Positions 35,355 to 43,772 of a stretch of 64,000 nt of DNA are shown one piece after another. The DNA comes from Io17-Chloro-G2 sp965226915 (GTDB lineage: Bacteria; Chloroflexota; Dehalococcoidia; Lucifugimonadales; UBA3495), in contig CBDDEJ010000002.1 in NCBI GenBank assembly GCA_965226915.1, positions 1-64,000 on the forward strand, written 5' to 3'. Position numbers and translations under genes: made by a program. Within the stretch, counting starts at the first letter, position 1, and each line of letters starts with the position of its first letter. The notes under the pieces are model-generated. The model was given only the letters and a program-made list of their open reading frames with translations. It did not search any database and was not told the origin of the DNA.

Positions 35355-38195
35355 ATGGGATTACGATACGAGACGCCGGACCCTATCCAGCAGGTTCACG
35401 TGGCCCTGGATCTGGAGACCACCGGCCTTGATTCAAACAAAGACTCCATCATTGAGATCGGCGCGGTCAAATTTCAAGGCGACGAGCCCATTGACACCTT
35501 TCAGACCTTTATCAACCCGTCCCGGTCTATTCCCGATTTCGTTCAGCGCCTAACCGGCATCTCCCCCGACCAGGTGGCCCGGGCGCCATTATTCTCCAGC
35601 GTTGCCCGTGATCTGGAAGACTTCATCGGTGGCAGCCCGGTCATTGGCCACAACGTGTCCTTCGACCTCCGCTTTCTAGACAGCCACGACCTCGCCCTGG
35701 CCAACACGGCATATGACACCTGGGACCTTGCTTCGGTCCTCTTGCCCCGGACCTCCCAATACTCACTGGGGTTTCTGGCCGCCCATTTCGGAGTCGATCA
35801 CCACCGGGCCCACCGGGCATTGGACGACGCGGTGGCTACCCAACACGTGTTTTTGGCGTTGTTGCGGCAGGCGGCTGAATTGGACCCAGGGCTGCTGGCT
35901 TATCTGGCAAACCTGGCCCAACGCAGCAATTGGTCCATCGCGCCCCTTCTAACCGGGCTGGAATCGACAGGCAACGGCCGGGGGGCTGCTCCGTCTGTCT
36001 TCGGACTTACCGGACTGGACCTGGAGGGTATGGGCTCTCGACTGGGCCGCGTGAAGAAACGCGGCTCCGATCCCTCATTGGCCTCGCTGGATGAGGATGA
36101 GATCAGCGGGCTTCTGGGCGCCAATGGCCCCTTCGCCAAAGCGTTTGATGGATTCGAGTACCGGCCGGAGCAAGAGCAGATGTTGGCGGCGGTGACCAAG
36201 TCCATCTACCAGAGCCAGCACCTGGTCGTGGAAGGCGGCACCGGAGTTGGCAAATCCATGGCCTATCTGCTGCCCGCCGCCTTGTTCGCCGTCTCCCAGG
36301 GACAGCGGGTCGTAATCTCCACCAACACGATAAACCTTCAAGAGCAACTGATCAGCAAAGACATCCCGGCCATGATCAACGTGTTGGAGGAATCCGGCCT
36401 GGTCAACAAGGGAGTCGTAAAGGCCGCCCTGCTAAAAGGCCGCGCCAACTACCTTTGCATCCGGCGCTGGAATTTCATGGCTTCTTCTCAGTCGCCCAGC
36501 GTCGACGAAGCCAGGCTGCTGGGCAAAACCTCGGTCTGGATGCAGGATACCCTCAGCGGCGACCGGGGAGAGATAAACCTTTCTGGCAGAGACGCCTTCA
36601 CCTGGAGCAGGGTTTCGGCCGGCGAAGGCGGTTGGTGCCCAGGTCTGCGTGACGGAAGCGCCTGTTATTTGAGGACCGCCCGGGAAAGAGCCGACCAAGC
36701 CCATATCATCGTGGTCAATCACGCCCTTTTGATGTCCGACCTGGCCCGGGGCGGCAGCTTGATTCCCGACTACCAGCATCTGATCATAGACGAAGCCCAC
36801 AACTTGGAAGACGCCGCCACCCGCCAATTGGGGTTCAAGTTGGGTCCGGACAGCCTAGGCGAAGCCCTTGAGTCCCACACTAGTCTCATCACCCAATTGC
36901 GCTTGGCCATGGGCGCCGAAGGGATGGCGTCGCCGGTGCGGCAAGAAGCCGAAAAGGTCGTTGGCGATGTCGAGGGCGCCGCGCCGCGCCTGCGGGAAGT
37001 ATGGTCCAGACTGTGGGCATCGGTGGGACGGTTTTATGGGGAACCTCGTGATGGCCGGGGCGGCGGCCAAGGGCAATTATTGTTGACCCAAGGCGATTCC
37101 GGCGGTCCGGGCAATCGCGACGGCCAAAAATGGTCGGAATTGTCGCTGGACTGGGAGAACGCCGGCGCCGTGTTGCAGCAGGCAACTCAGGGATTGGAGC
37201 GCATGGGCCGTTTTCTGCAAACGGATTCCCTAGGGGGAGCCACCGACGGTCCCGCCTTGGCCATGGAAGCTGGCAATATTCAAGACAACCTGGACCGGCT
37301 CCGCAGCCAGCTTGATTCGATCTTGAGCAGTCATGATCCCAGTTCGATCCATTGGATATCCCGCGAGCAAAATAGCGGAGATCTGGCCTTCAACTCGGCT
37401 CCTCTGGAGGTGGGCCCCAACCTGGACGAGCAGCTTTTCCAACGGAAGGACTGCGTGGTGCTCACCAGCGCTACGCTGAGCACCCAGACGAGTTTCGATT
37501 ACATCCGCCACCGCACCGGCCTGCCCGAGGGAAGCGAAGAATTGTTGGTGGGTTCGCCGTTTGATTATCAAAAGGCCGCCTTGCTCTTGATTCCCGACGA
37601 CATGCCCGACCCCAACCAGGACGGATACATGGACGCAATCACCAGGGTGCTGAGCAGCTTGGGCAAGACCCTGGATGGCCACACGATGGCGTTGTTCACT
37701 TCGTATTCTGCGCTGCGGAGTGTTGCCCAGAGGTTGCGGATCCAATTGATGCCCGAAGGGGTCGAGGTCCTGGCCCAAAGCATAGACGGATCGCCCCAGC
37801 AACTCTTGTCTCGTTTTATAGCCAATCCAGCCAGCGTTTTGCTGGGAACAAGCAGCTTTTGGGAGGGCGTCGATCTGCCCTCGGGGGTGCTAAAGGCCTT
37901 GGTTTTGACCAGGTTGCCTTTCGGCGTGCCGACCGACCCAGTCATTAAATCCCGGTCCGAACAATACAACGACCCGTTCAAGGAGTATTCCATCCCCCAG
38001 GCAGTCCTGCGTTTCCGCCAGGGGATCGGCAGATTGATTCGGAACAAGGGCGACAAAGGCAGCATCATCGTCCTCGACCGGAGGATCACCGGCAGGTCTT
38101 ACGGCGGCGCTTTCTTGCAATCCATTCCCCCTTGCACCTTGAAACCCAGCAGTCTATATACTGTGGCCGACCAAACGGCTGATTGGATAGAATAA
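35355..38195 (+). CDS. dinG: DEDDh exonuclease fused to DinG/XPD-type helicase
   Basis: 946 residues. Residues ~12-190 are a DnaQ-like 3'-5' exonuclease: VALDLETTGLD (Asp19, Glu21), IGHNVSFDLRFLD and HRALDDAVAT. The rest is a superfamily 2 helicase: Walker A VEGGTGVGKSMAYLLPA (~290-306), DEAH box LIIDEAHNLEDAA (~479), and C-terminal LGTSSFWEGVDLPSG and RFRQGIGRLIRNKGD (motif VI). XPD/DinG helicases bind a 4Fe-4S cluster through four cysteines. Between the Walker motifs I see only three (368, 428, 437), so the cluster may be absent or differently coordinated. It unwinds damaged or R-loop DNA in repair. The ATG at 35355 follows GGGAG. The glycosylase gene follows about 40 bases on. Confidence 0.9.
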   Translation: MGLRYETPDPIQQVHVALDLETTGLDSNKDSIIEIGAVKFQGDEPIDTFQTFINPSRSIPDFVQRLTGISPDQVARAPLFSSVARDLEDFIGGSPVIGHNVSFDLRFLDSHDLALANTAYDTWDLASVLLPRTSQYSLGFLAAHFGVDHHRAHRALDDAVATQHVFLALLRQAAELDPGLLAYLANLAQRSNWSIAPLLTGLESTGNGRGAAPSVFGLTGLDLEGMGSRLGRVKKRGSDPSLASLDEDEISGLLGANGPFAKAFDGFEYRPEQEQMLAAVTKSIYQSQHLVVEGGTGVGKSMAYLLPAALFAVSQGQRVVISTNTINLQEQLISKDIPAMINVLEESGLVNKGVVKAALLKGRANYLCIRRWNFMASSQSPSVDEARLLGKTSVWMQDTLSGDRGEINLSGRDAFTWSRVSAGEGGWCPGLRDGSACYLRTARERADQAHIIVVNHALLMSDLARGGSLIPDYQHLIIDEAHNLEDAATRQLGFKLGPDSLGEALESHTSLITQLRLAMGAEGMASPVRQEAEKVVGDVEGAAPRLREVWSRLWASVGRFYGEPRDGRGGGQGQLLLTQGDSGGPGNRDGQKWSELSLDWENAGAVLQQATQGLERMGRFLQTDSLGGATDGPALAMEAGNIQDNLDRLRSQLDSILSSHDPSSIHWISREQNSGDLAFNSAPLEVGPNLDEQLFQRKDCVVLTSATLSTQTSFDYIRHRTGLPEGSEELLVGSPFDYQKAALLLIPDDMPDPNQDGYMDAITRVLSSLGKTLDGHTMALFTSYSALRSVAQRLRIQLMPEGVEVLAQSIDGSPQQLLSRFIANPASVLLGTSSFWEGVDLPSGVLKALVLTRLPFGVPTDPVIKSRSEQYNDPFKEYSIPQAVLRFRQGIGRLIRNKGDKGSIIVLDRRITGRSYGGAFLQSIPPCTLKPSSLYTVADQTADWIE

Positions 38196-38232
38196 CCGGA
38201 ATCAACCAAATTGCGCCAATACCCGGAGGGAG

Positions 38233-39105
38233 GTGGTGAGTGTGGAGATAACGACGGAGCAACCCTTTGACTTAGCTTCGTCGCTGGAGAGCGGCCAAGC
38301 GCACCGGTGGCGTCTTGATGAAGATTGGTACGCTGGCGTGGTGCGGGGAAACTTCATAAAGATGCGCCAGACCTGCGCCGGCTTCGAATTCCGTTCCCAG
38401 CCATCGGCCGAGGAATCCTTGGTTCCGATGCTCCAGGATTACTTCCGCCTGGACGACGATCTACCGGCGATCTACGGGGAGATAAAGCAGGACCAGAGGG
38501 TCGCCGCCATGGTGGACCAATACCCCGGCCTGCGTATCTTGAGGACAGAGCCTTGGGAATGCTTGATCGCTTTCATCTGTTCCGCCAACAACAACATCTC
38601 CCGCATCCACCAACTGATGGAAAGGATGTCGGAGGCGTTCGGCGAGCCCATAGACATGGATGGGGAGGTCCGTTACACCTTTCCTGGACCCGTTGAATTG
38701 GCTGAGGGCGGCGAGATGGAGTTGCGCCGTCTTGGGTTGGGCTTCCGGGCGCCCTACGTCGACCAGGCGGCCCGGCGGGTGTTGGAAGGGGACCTGAACC
38801 TGGATGAGCTTACGATCGCCCCGTATCTTGAAGCCAAAGAACGCCTGATGGAATCCAAGGGCATCGGCTCAAAGATCGCAGATTGCATAGCCGTCTTTTC
38901 TCTGGAAAAGCTCGAGGCCTTCCCCATTGACGTGTGGATACGCCGGGCGCTGGGTGAATGGTATTTCCCTGGCGAGAAAACCCCTCCCGACCGGGTGCTC
39001 CTGGCATGGGCCCAAGACCACTTCGGCCGTTACGGAGGCTACTCCCAGCAATACCTATTCCACGGACAACGGTTGAAGAAGAAGGTGAAATCCGATCAGT
39101 CGTAA
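38233..39105 (+). CDS. OGG1-type 8-oxoguanine DNA glycosylase/lyase
   Basis: About 290 residues. The N-terminal OGG_N-like domain (FDLASSLESGQAHRWRLD, WYAGVVRG) precedes a helix-hairpin-helix-GPD domain with ERLMESKGIGSKIADCIAVF and LEAFPIDVWIRRALG. The lysine in GSKIAD and the aspartate in PIDVWI align with the catalytic Lys/Asp pair of OGG1, so base excision with beta-lyase activity is expected. SANNNISRIHQLMERM is also a family segment. Several GTG starts are possible (38233, 38236, 38242) behind the GGAGGGAGG at 38225-38233; 38236 or 38242 has the better spacing. It is transcribed with the DinG-like helicase, making a small DNA-repair unit. Confidence 0.9.
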   Translation: MVSVEITTEQPFDLASSLESGQAHRWRLDEDWYAGVVRGNFIKMRQTCAGFEFRSQPSAEESLVPMLQDYFRLDDDLPAIYGEIKQDQRVAAMVDQYPGLRILRTEPWECLIAFICSANNNISRIHQLMERMSEAFGEPIDMDGEVRYTFPGPVELAEGGEMELRRLGLGFRAPYVDQAARRVLEGDLNLDELTIAPYLEAKERLMESKGIGSKIADCIAVFSLEKLEAFPIDVWIRRALGEWYFPGEKTPPDRVLLAWAQDHFGRYGGYSQQYLFHGQRLKKKVKSDQS

Positions 39106-39126
39106 CTGATTTGGTTCCGCGATTTC

Positions 39127-40161
39127 CTACGGCGTGAGCAGCAGCTTGCCGAAGAAATTGGTCTCTTCCATGGCCCGGTGGGCCGCTGCTGCTTCTTCCA
39201 GCGGGAACACCCGGTCCACCACGGGATCTATCGTCCCCTGGTTCAGCATGGCGACTACTTGCCTCATGTCCTCTTTGGTCCCCATGAACGCGCCAAAGAC
39301 CTCAATCTGGCGGCTGAACAGCAAACCCAGATGCAGCTCGGTCCGCAGCCCGGTGGTGGCGCCGCAGATGCCGTAACGGCCGCCGGGCTTGACCGAATTG
39401 AAGGCTTTGGCGAAGAAATCCGCTCCAACGTGGTCCACCACCATGTCCACCCCGCCTCCGGTCAGGGCGCGAACGCGTTCGGTGATATCTTCCTCGTTAT
39501 AGTTGATCACCTCATCGGCGCCCAATTCCTTGGCCATAGCCACTTTCTCGGCGGTGCTGGTGGTCGCGATGACACGGGCGCCGATGACTTGTTTAGCCAC
39601 CTGGATGGCCGCGGTCCCTACCCCCGCTGAAGCGGACAATACCAATACCGTCTCCCATGGCTTGAGCTGTCCCCGCCGGACCAGCATGTTCCACACTGGA
39701 AGGAACGTGGTGGGAATGGCGGCGGCCTGTTGGTAGGAAACCCCATCGGCGATGGGGTGGGCGTTGGCCGCGGGCATCACGGCAAACTCGGCGTAGCTGC
39801 CGTCGGTGGCGCTGCCCATGAATCTGGGGCGCGGGCAAAGATGGTCGTTTCCGGCAAGGCATGCGGGACATTGCTGACAGGTGATCTTGGGGTTGACCAC
39901 CACCCGGTCCCCGGCCTTTAGCCCAGCGACTTGATCTCCAGTCTCAACCACTTCTCCCGAGCAATCTCCACCCAAGATCAAGGGCGGCGGGAACTCCCGC
40001 TGCAATCCCCGGTCTCCGTTTCGCGTGTAGAGATCCAAACGGTTCAAGGCCGACGCGCCGACTCTAACCTTAACCTCATTGGGTCCAACCGCTGGGTCAG
40101 GCCTTTCCCCATAGGTCAAAACCTCGGGGCCGCCGTGGGCTTCGATGTAAATGGCTTTCAT
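39127..40161 (-). CDS. Zinc-containing alcohol dehydrogenase-like / quinone oxidoreductase family protein
   Basis: About 344 residues of the medium-chain dehydrogenase/reductase superfamily. The GroES-like half has GGDCSGEVVETGDQV and the structural zinc lobe ITCQQCPACLAGNDHLC (C-x2-C-x2-C-x7-C). The NAD(P) fold has VLVLSASAGVGTAAIQVAKQ. The catalytic zinc site of classical alcohol dehydrogenase is not complete (the usual cysteine is replaced in SALNRLD), so it resembles quinone oxidoreductase-type members. Substrate unknown. ATG 40161 (MKAIYIEAHG) is the likely start; a GTG at 40173 adds four residues. The ribosome site GAGGTGA is embedded in a palindrome. Confidence 0.87.
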   Translation of the reverse strand: MKAIYIEAHGGPEVLTYGERPDPAVGPNEVKVRVGASALNRLDLYTRNGDRGLQREFPPPLILGGDCSGEVVETGDQVAGLKAGDRVVVNPKITCQQCPACLAGNDHLCPRPRFMGSATDGSYAEFAVMPAANAHPIADGVSYQQAAAIPTTFLPVWNMLVRRGQLKPWETVLVLSASAGVGTAAIQVAKQVIGARVIATTSTAEKVAMAKELGADEVINYNEEDITERVRALTGGGVDMVVDHVGADFFAKAFNSVKPGGRYGICGATTGLRTELHLGLLFSRQIEVFGAFMGTKEDMRQVVAMLNQGTIDPVVDRVFPLEEAAAAHRAMEETNFFGKLLLTP

Positions 40162-40166
40162 GTTTA

Positions 40167-40184
40167 AAATCACCTCGGTGATTT
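40167..40184 (-). promoter_or_regulatory. Palindrome covering the ribosome-binding site of the dehydrogenase gene
   Basis: AAATCACC-TC-GGTGATTT is a perfect 18-base dyad. On the minus strand it contains GAGGTGA, the only Shine-Dalgarno-like sequence before ATG 40161. It could be an operator for a dimeric repressor, or a hairpin hiding the ribosome site. Function is inferred from position only. Confidence 0.5.
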
Positions 40185-40291
40185 AGCTATCAGCCGTCAG
40201 CGGTCAGCTATTGGTGACGGACGGACGCTATTGGAATGGGAAAGGGCTGCCACGCTGTGGGTGAAGGCTGATAGCTGAGTGCTGACGGCTA
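40184..40291. repeat. Inverted pair of an intergenic repeat
   Basis: TAGCTATCAGCCGTCAGC (from 40184) and, inverted, GCTGACGGCTA with GGCTGATAGCTGAG (40266-40291) form two imperfect arms around ~55 bases. A related motif lies at 34507-34526. They look like members of a small dispersed intergenic repeat family with no coding content. Confidence 0.55.
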
Positions 40292-40307
40292 AATGCTGGC
40301 AGCTACG

Positions 40308-40538
40308 CTACGGCCTCCGGCCGTAGAAACAATCGTCACATAGGAACACTATGGCCAGCGCCTCTTCGTGGCTACCGATGCGGCCGCACTGGGGCACTTC
40401 GGTGTCCTCGCTCCAGGGTTGGTGGAACTTGCCTCCGCACAGCTGGCACGATGCCTGGTGAACTTCGTCTAGGGGGTCCCCGCAGATGACGCAGGTTTCC
40501 GCTTCTAGTTCTTCATCCATGACCGGCTCTTCATCCAT
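40308..40538 (-). CDS. Small cysteine-rich zinc-finger-like protein
   Basis: 76 residues with an acidic N-terminus (MDEEPVMDEELEAE) and CxxC pairs at CVIC, CQLC and CDDC plus single Cys and His residues (KFHQPW, VPQCG). This spacing could form a cross-brace, RING or treble-clef-like double zinc site. The ATG at 40538 lies eight bases inside the end of the tRNA nucleotidyltransferase-family gene, so it is probably translated by coupling from the same transcript. I do not recognise a named family. A second ATG is at 40520. No signal or membrane segment. Confidence 0.65.
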   Translation of the reverse strand: MDEEPVMDEELEAETCVICGDPLDEVHQASCQLCGGKFHQPWSEDTEVPQCGRIGSHEEALAIVFLCDDCFYGRRP

Positions 40539-41919
40539 GCCCCGGATCCCTGCCGGCTTCCGCCATCAATTCCTCCACCAAGCGCCTCCGTCCAGCGCCG
40601 GTTACGGCCCGGCCATCTAATTCATCGTCTCGCAACCGGTCCAATATGCTCCCAACGAGGGGCCCCGGAGGCACGCCCAAATCCAGCAGGTCCTGCCCGT
40701 TAAATCCCGGCTTTACGTGGCGTAGCTGGTTTAAATACCGGTCCAACGCTGTGGCGGCCGCTGTATTTTCGCTGGTCAGCCAAATTGCTGTTACCGTTTC
40801 GATGGAAATGTCTTCGAGCAGGTGAACCAACCTGGAAGGAGACAAAGCGTCATCGTTCAGTCCATCGGCCATACATTGGAGCTTTATCGAGTCACGGACC
40901 ACCCGGCGCCAAGTCTCTGGCATGTTCATGCGGCTGACCAACTCTTCGCCTTCTTGCCCGAACAATCCAGATACAAGCACGGTCAGGTACGCCATGGGTC
41001 TCTGCGCCTCGTTTCCTGTCCCATTCTCACGGATTCTAGCGGTCAGCCGGTCTAGTTTGTCCAAACCGTCCGGAGCCAGGTCGTTAAATGCCGGATGGAC
41101 CGCCCGTAACACTCCCAAGTCCCAACATCGGCGAAGCGCCAACGATGGGTTTCCCTCTTGGAAGATTCGCTCCACTTCGTGGCGAAGCCGGTCAGGACTC
41201 AATGCGGCTACCGGACCGTCGTTTGCCGCCTCTTTAAGGCGTTCGAGGGTTCGGCCTTCTATGAGAAAGCCCAAACGTTGCTCATAGCGGATAGCACGGA
41301 AAACCCGGGTGGGGTCGTCGACGAAACTCCCTTCATGGAGCGTACGCACCACACCAGTCGTCAAATCTTTCAATCCATCGCAATAATCCAGGATTTTAGG
41401 TGGGTCCGGCGCCAAGGATATCGCTAGGGAATTGATGGAAAAATCCCGGCGGGCCAGATCGTCTTTTATATTGCCCGAAGTCACTTGGGGCAAGGCGCCG
41501 GGGTGGGCATAAGTCTCGCTCCGGGCGGTCACCAGGTCCACGCGGGCGCCATCAGCAATTACCGTGGCTGTGCCGAATCTGGAGTGAACCACAACTTGGC
41601 CATCTAATTCAGAGGATAGACGCCGGGCCAATGCCGGAGCATCACCTTCGACGGAGAAATCCAAGTCTTTGACTGGCCGGCCCATAATGAGGTCACGGAC
41701 CGGTCCTCCAACCAGATACACGGGCATGGAAAGATCGAACGCGCAACGGCGAAGCGCTTCCAACGCAATCAAATCACCGGCCGCGAAATTAGCCGCCGCC
41801 AGATCAACGCCGCTGTTTTGCCCGTCGTCTTTTTGGATAGATCTCAGGGGGTTTTCACTGTGTAGAAGCTTGTCCGTGGAGGGCCTCCGGTGTGTAGCAT
41901 TATACCATAGGCGGCCCAT
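40531..41919 (-). CDS. cca: CCA tRNA nucleotidyltransferase / poly(A) polymerase family protein
   Basis: Up to 462 residues. The head domain has MPVYLVGGPVRDLIMGRPVK followed by DLDF (nucleotidyltransferase GG...DxD motif) and DLVTARSETY. The neck follows with DLARRDFSINSLAI, DDPTRVFRAIRYEQRLGF and LSPDRLRHEVERIF. These are class II CCA-adding/poly(A) polymerase signatures. The tail is helical, with no HD motif seen. It adds or repairs the 3' CCA of tRNAs, or polyadenylates RNA; sequence alone does not separate the two. The true start may be downstream of 41919, because the first ~45 residues are not conserved-looking and no ribosome site is evident. A small zinc protein overlaps its 3' end. 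Confidence 0.88.
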   Translation of the reverse strand: MGRLWYNATHRRPSTDKLLHSENPLRSIQKDDGQNSGVDLAAANFAAGDLIALEALRRCAFDLSMPVYLVGGPVRDLIMGRPVKDLDFSVEGDAPALARRLSSELDGQVVVHSRFGTATVIADGARVDLVTARSETYAHPGALPQVTSGNIKDDLARRDFSINSLAISLAPDPPKILDYCDGLKDLTTGVVRTLHEGSFVDDPTRVFRAIRYEQRLGFLIEGRTLERLKEAANDGPVAALSPDRLRHEVERIFQEGNPSLALRRCWDLGVLRAVHPAFNDLAPDGLDKLDRLTARIRENGTGNEAQRPMAYLTVLVSGLFGQEGEELVSRMNMPETWRRVVRDSIKLQCMADGLNDDALSPSRLVHLLEDISIETVTAIWLTSENTAAATALDRYLNQLRHVKPGFNGQDLLDLGVPPGPLVGSILDRLRDDELDGRAVTGAGRRRLVEELMAEAGRDPGHG

Positions 41920-42204
41920 TGGGGACGCTGGATTTAGGCGTGCCCCAAGCGTGCACCCGAGCGCGGTTCATATCAACGGAGCGCTTCCGATTCGTCTCGC
42001 CGCAGGATCAATGAATTTGTGATTCCTACGCGTTTAGGAGGCAGCAAGGCCGCATTTCGAGAAGAGGAAATGACCGGTGCATTGCCGGAACTGTCAAACC
42101 ACGGCTCCCAACGGCTTTGACAACCCTATTCGAGAAAGCTAGAATTCACTCAGGTTCTCGCCGAAGTGGCGGGCGCCAATCCTGAGACTGTAGGAGGCGC
42201 AACA

Positions 42205-42843
42205 ATGGTGGAAGCAGCATTCACCACCTACTACGATTTTCGTTGACCCTTCGTATACAATGCCGCCATGTGGCTGGCAAAAGTAGAAGCGAGCACCGGG
42301 TCCAAAGTCGAAGTAGACTGGCAGCCCTTCTCCCTGGCTCAAGTCAACGCCGACAAGGATGCGGAACTTAAGACTTGGGAGCAACCGGGCGTACTTGACG
42401 GGACCGACAACACCTTCCTGGCTCATATGTCTGGACTGGCCGCCAAACGGCAAGGACAAGAGGCCTTTGAGGCTTTCTTCATCGCGTTGCTAAAGGCTCG
42501 CCACGAAGAGAAGAAGGACCTTACGGATCCCGATGTCATGAAGGCAGCGGCCGAAGCCGCTGGCTTGGACATGGCCCAGTTCCTGGAAGACCAGGTAGAC
42601 CCGGACTTGTTGAAAGTGATCGGCGATAGCCACACGACAGCGGTGGAGGAGCACGGTGCCTTTGGGGTGCCAACCTTCGTCCTACCCGGTGGCAAGACCG
42701 CCTTCGTAAAGATGTTCGTTCCTCCCGAAGAGCAAGCATCCGAGATCTACGACACTCTGACCCATATGATCAGCGAGTTCGATCACGTGGGCGAGATAAA
42801 GCGCCCTCAGCCGCCGTGGCCTCATGCGGTGATCAAGGGATAA
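42205..42843 (+). CDS. DsbA/FrnE-like thioredoxin-fold protein with in-frame UGA at the active-site cysteine (candidate selenoprotein)
   Basis: An ATG at 42205 with AGGAGG eight bases upstream begins MVEAAFTTYYDFR, then TGA (42244-42246, codon 14), then PFVYNAAMWLAKVEAST and on to a TAA at 42841-42843. DsbA/FrnE-family proteins have D-F-x-C-P-x-x at exactly this point, so the TGA replaces the catalytic cysteine. Past it the protein is normal, with the cis-proline loop FGVPTFVLPGG near the C-terminus and a full length of 212 residues. The resolving position is Val (x-P-F-V), so it would be a single-selenol enzyme. FrnE-like and DsbA-like selenoproteins are known. A hairpin follows at 42261-42279. 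Alternatives are a nonsense mutation or sequencing error, or initiation at ATG 42268, which has no ribosome site and would lose the active site. No sel genes lie in the window. Confidence 0.7.
42261..42279 (+). promoter_or_regulatory. Candidate bacterial SECIS hairpin
   Basis: TGCCGCC-ATGT-GG(C)TGGCA folds into a stem of about seven pairs (one G-U, one bulged C) with apical loop AUGU. The loop lies 22-25 bases after the UGA, within the range known for bacterial SECIS elements, and contains the G-U typical of SelB-binding loops. Identified by eye only. Confidence 0.5.
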
Positions 42844-42846
42844 TGT

Positions 42847-43554
42847 TTGGCCAACCAGCACTTAGAAGCTGATTTAGGCGTGACATTTCGTGAACCAGGG
42901 CTGCTGACGCAAGCCCTGGTTCATCGTTCGTATTTGAACGAGCAAGGCGGAAAGCCCTCCGACTCCTACGAGCGCCTGGAATACTTAGGCGACGCGGTCA
43001 TAGAACTGGCAGTATCCTCCCGTTTGTACGAATCCTTTCCAAACCATTCCGAAGGCGGGTTGACCAAGGCCCGCGCCACACTGGTCTGCGGCGAAAGCCT
43101 GGCTAAGATCGCTGTCCGCCTGAACCTGGGCGAGCATCTTCAGTTGGGCAGGGGAGAGGAATCCACCGGGGGCCGGCGGCGCGAGTCCACCTTGGCCGCC
43201 GCCATGGAAGCTGTGGTCGCCGCCGTTTACCTTGACCAAGGATTCGAAGAAGCCCGCAAGTTCGTCCTGCGAATTATGGCCCCTGAACTGGACCAGTTCA
43301 TCAGCCAAGGCACAACCCCGGATAACCCTAAATCCCGCCTTCAAGAAAACGTTCAGGCCTCGGGGCGAGCCACTCCTCGATACCAGTTGGCCTCCAGTCA
43401 GGGCCCCGACCACGATCCATGGTTCGAAGTGGAGGTATTGGTTGAAAGCGAAGTCATAGGCCGAGGCGAAGGCGGAAAAAAGGCCGACGCCGAGCGTGCC
43501 GCGGCCCAGGATGCGTTGGAACGGCTGGAGGCGCCTGTCTGGGAGTCCGGTTAA
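42847..43554 (+). CDS. rnc: Ribonuclease III
   Basis: 235 residues. The catalytic domain carries the signature ERLEYLGDAVIELAVS, the second acidic site in ESTLAAAMEAVVAAVYLDQG (Asp/Glu), and HRSYLNEQG. A C-terminal double-stranded-RNA-binding domain (KSRLQENVQASGRATPRYQL, GEGGKKADAERAAAQDAL) follows. It cleaves double-stranded RNA during rRNA and mRNA processing. It starts with TTG at 42847, three bases after the preceding stop; the ATG overlapping that stop is in another frame and closes quickly. It is followed by ftsY after ~220 bases, a common pairing (rnc-ftsY). Confidence 0.95.
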   Translation: MANQHLEADLGVTFREPGLLTQALVHRSYLNEQGGKPSDSYERLEYLGDAVIELAVSSRLYESFPNHSEGGLTKARATLVCGESLAKIAVRLNLGEHLQLGRGEESTGGRRRESTLAAAMEAVVAAVYLDQGFEEARKFVLRIMAPELDQFISQGTTPDNPKSRLQENVQASGRATPRYQLASSQGPDHDPWFEVEVLVESEVIGRGEGGKKADAERAAAQDALERLEAPVWESG

Positions 43555-43772
43555 ATCCTTGTCCCCACCGGCCGCTCGATGACCGAATCCCTATCGTTAT
43601 CGCCCTAATCTCGTTGCCAGATCTCCGCCGGATCATCGTTTGAAGCAACCCTTACCATCCGTCCCAGGTTGGTCATCGACTCCAGGTTTGCTAACTGCTG
43701 CCTTTCCCGGCCCGTAGCGCCGCTCCAGGAATGTAAGAATAAATCCAATATTTTGCCGCTGGTGAATGGTTG

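Noticed and set aside
42268..42843. Start of the DsbA-like gene at ATG 42268
   Set aside because: No ribosome site precedes it, it lies in the hairpin loop, and it would remove the first strand and active site. The AGGAGG-ATG at 42205 fits better.
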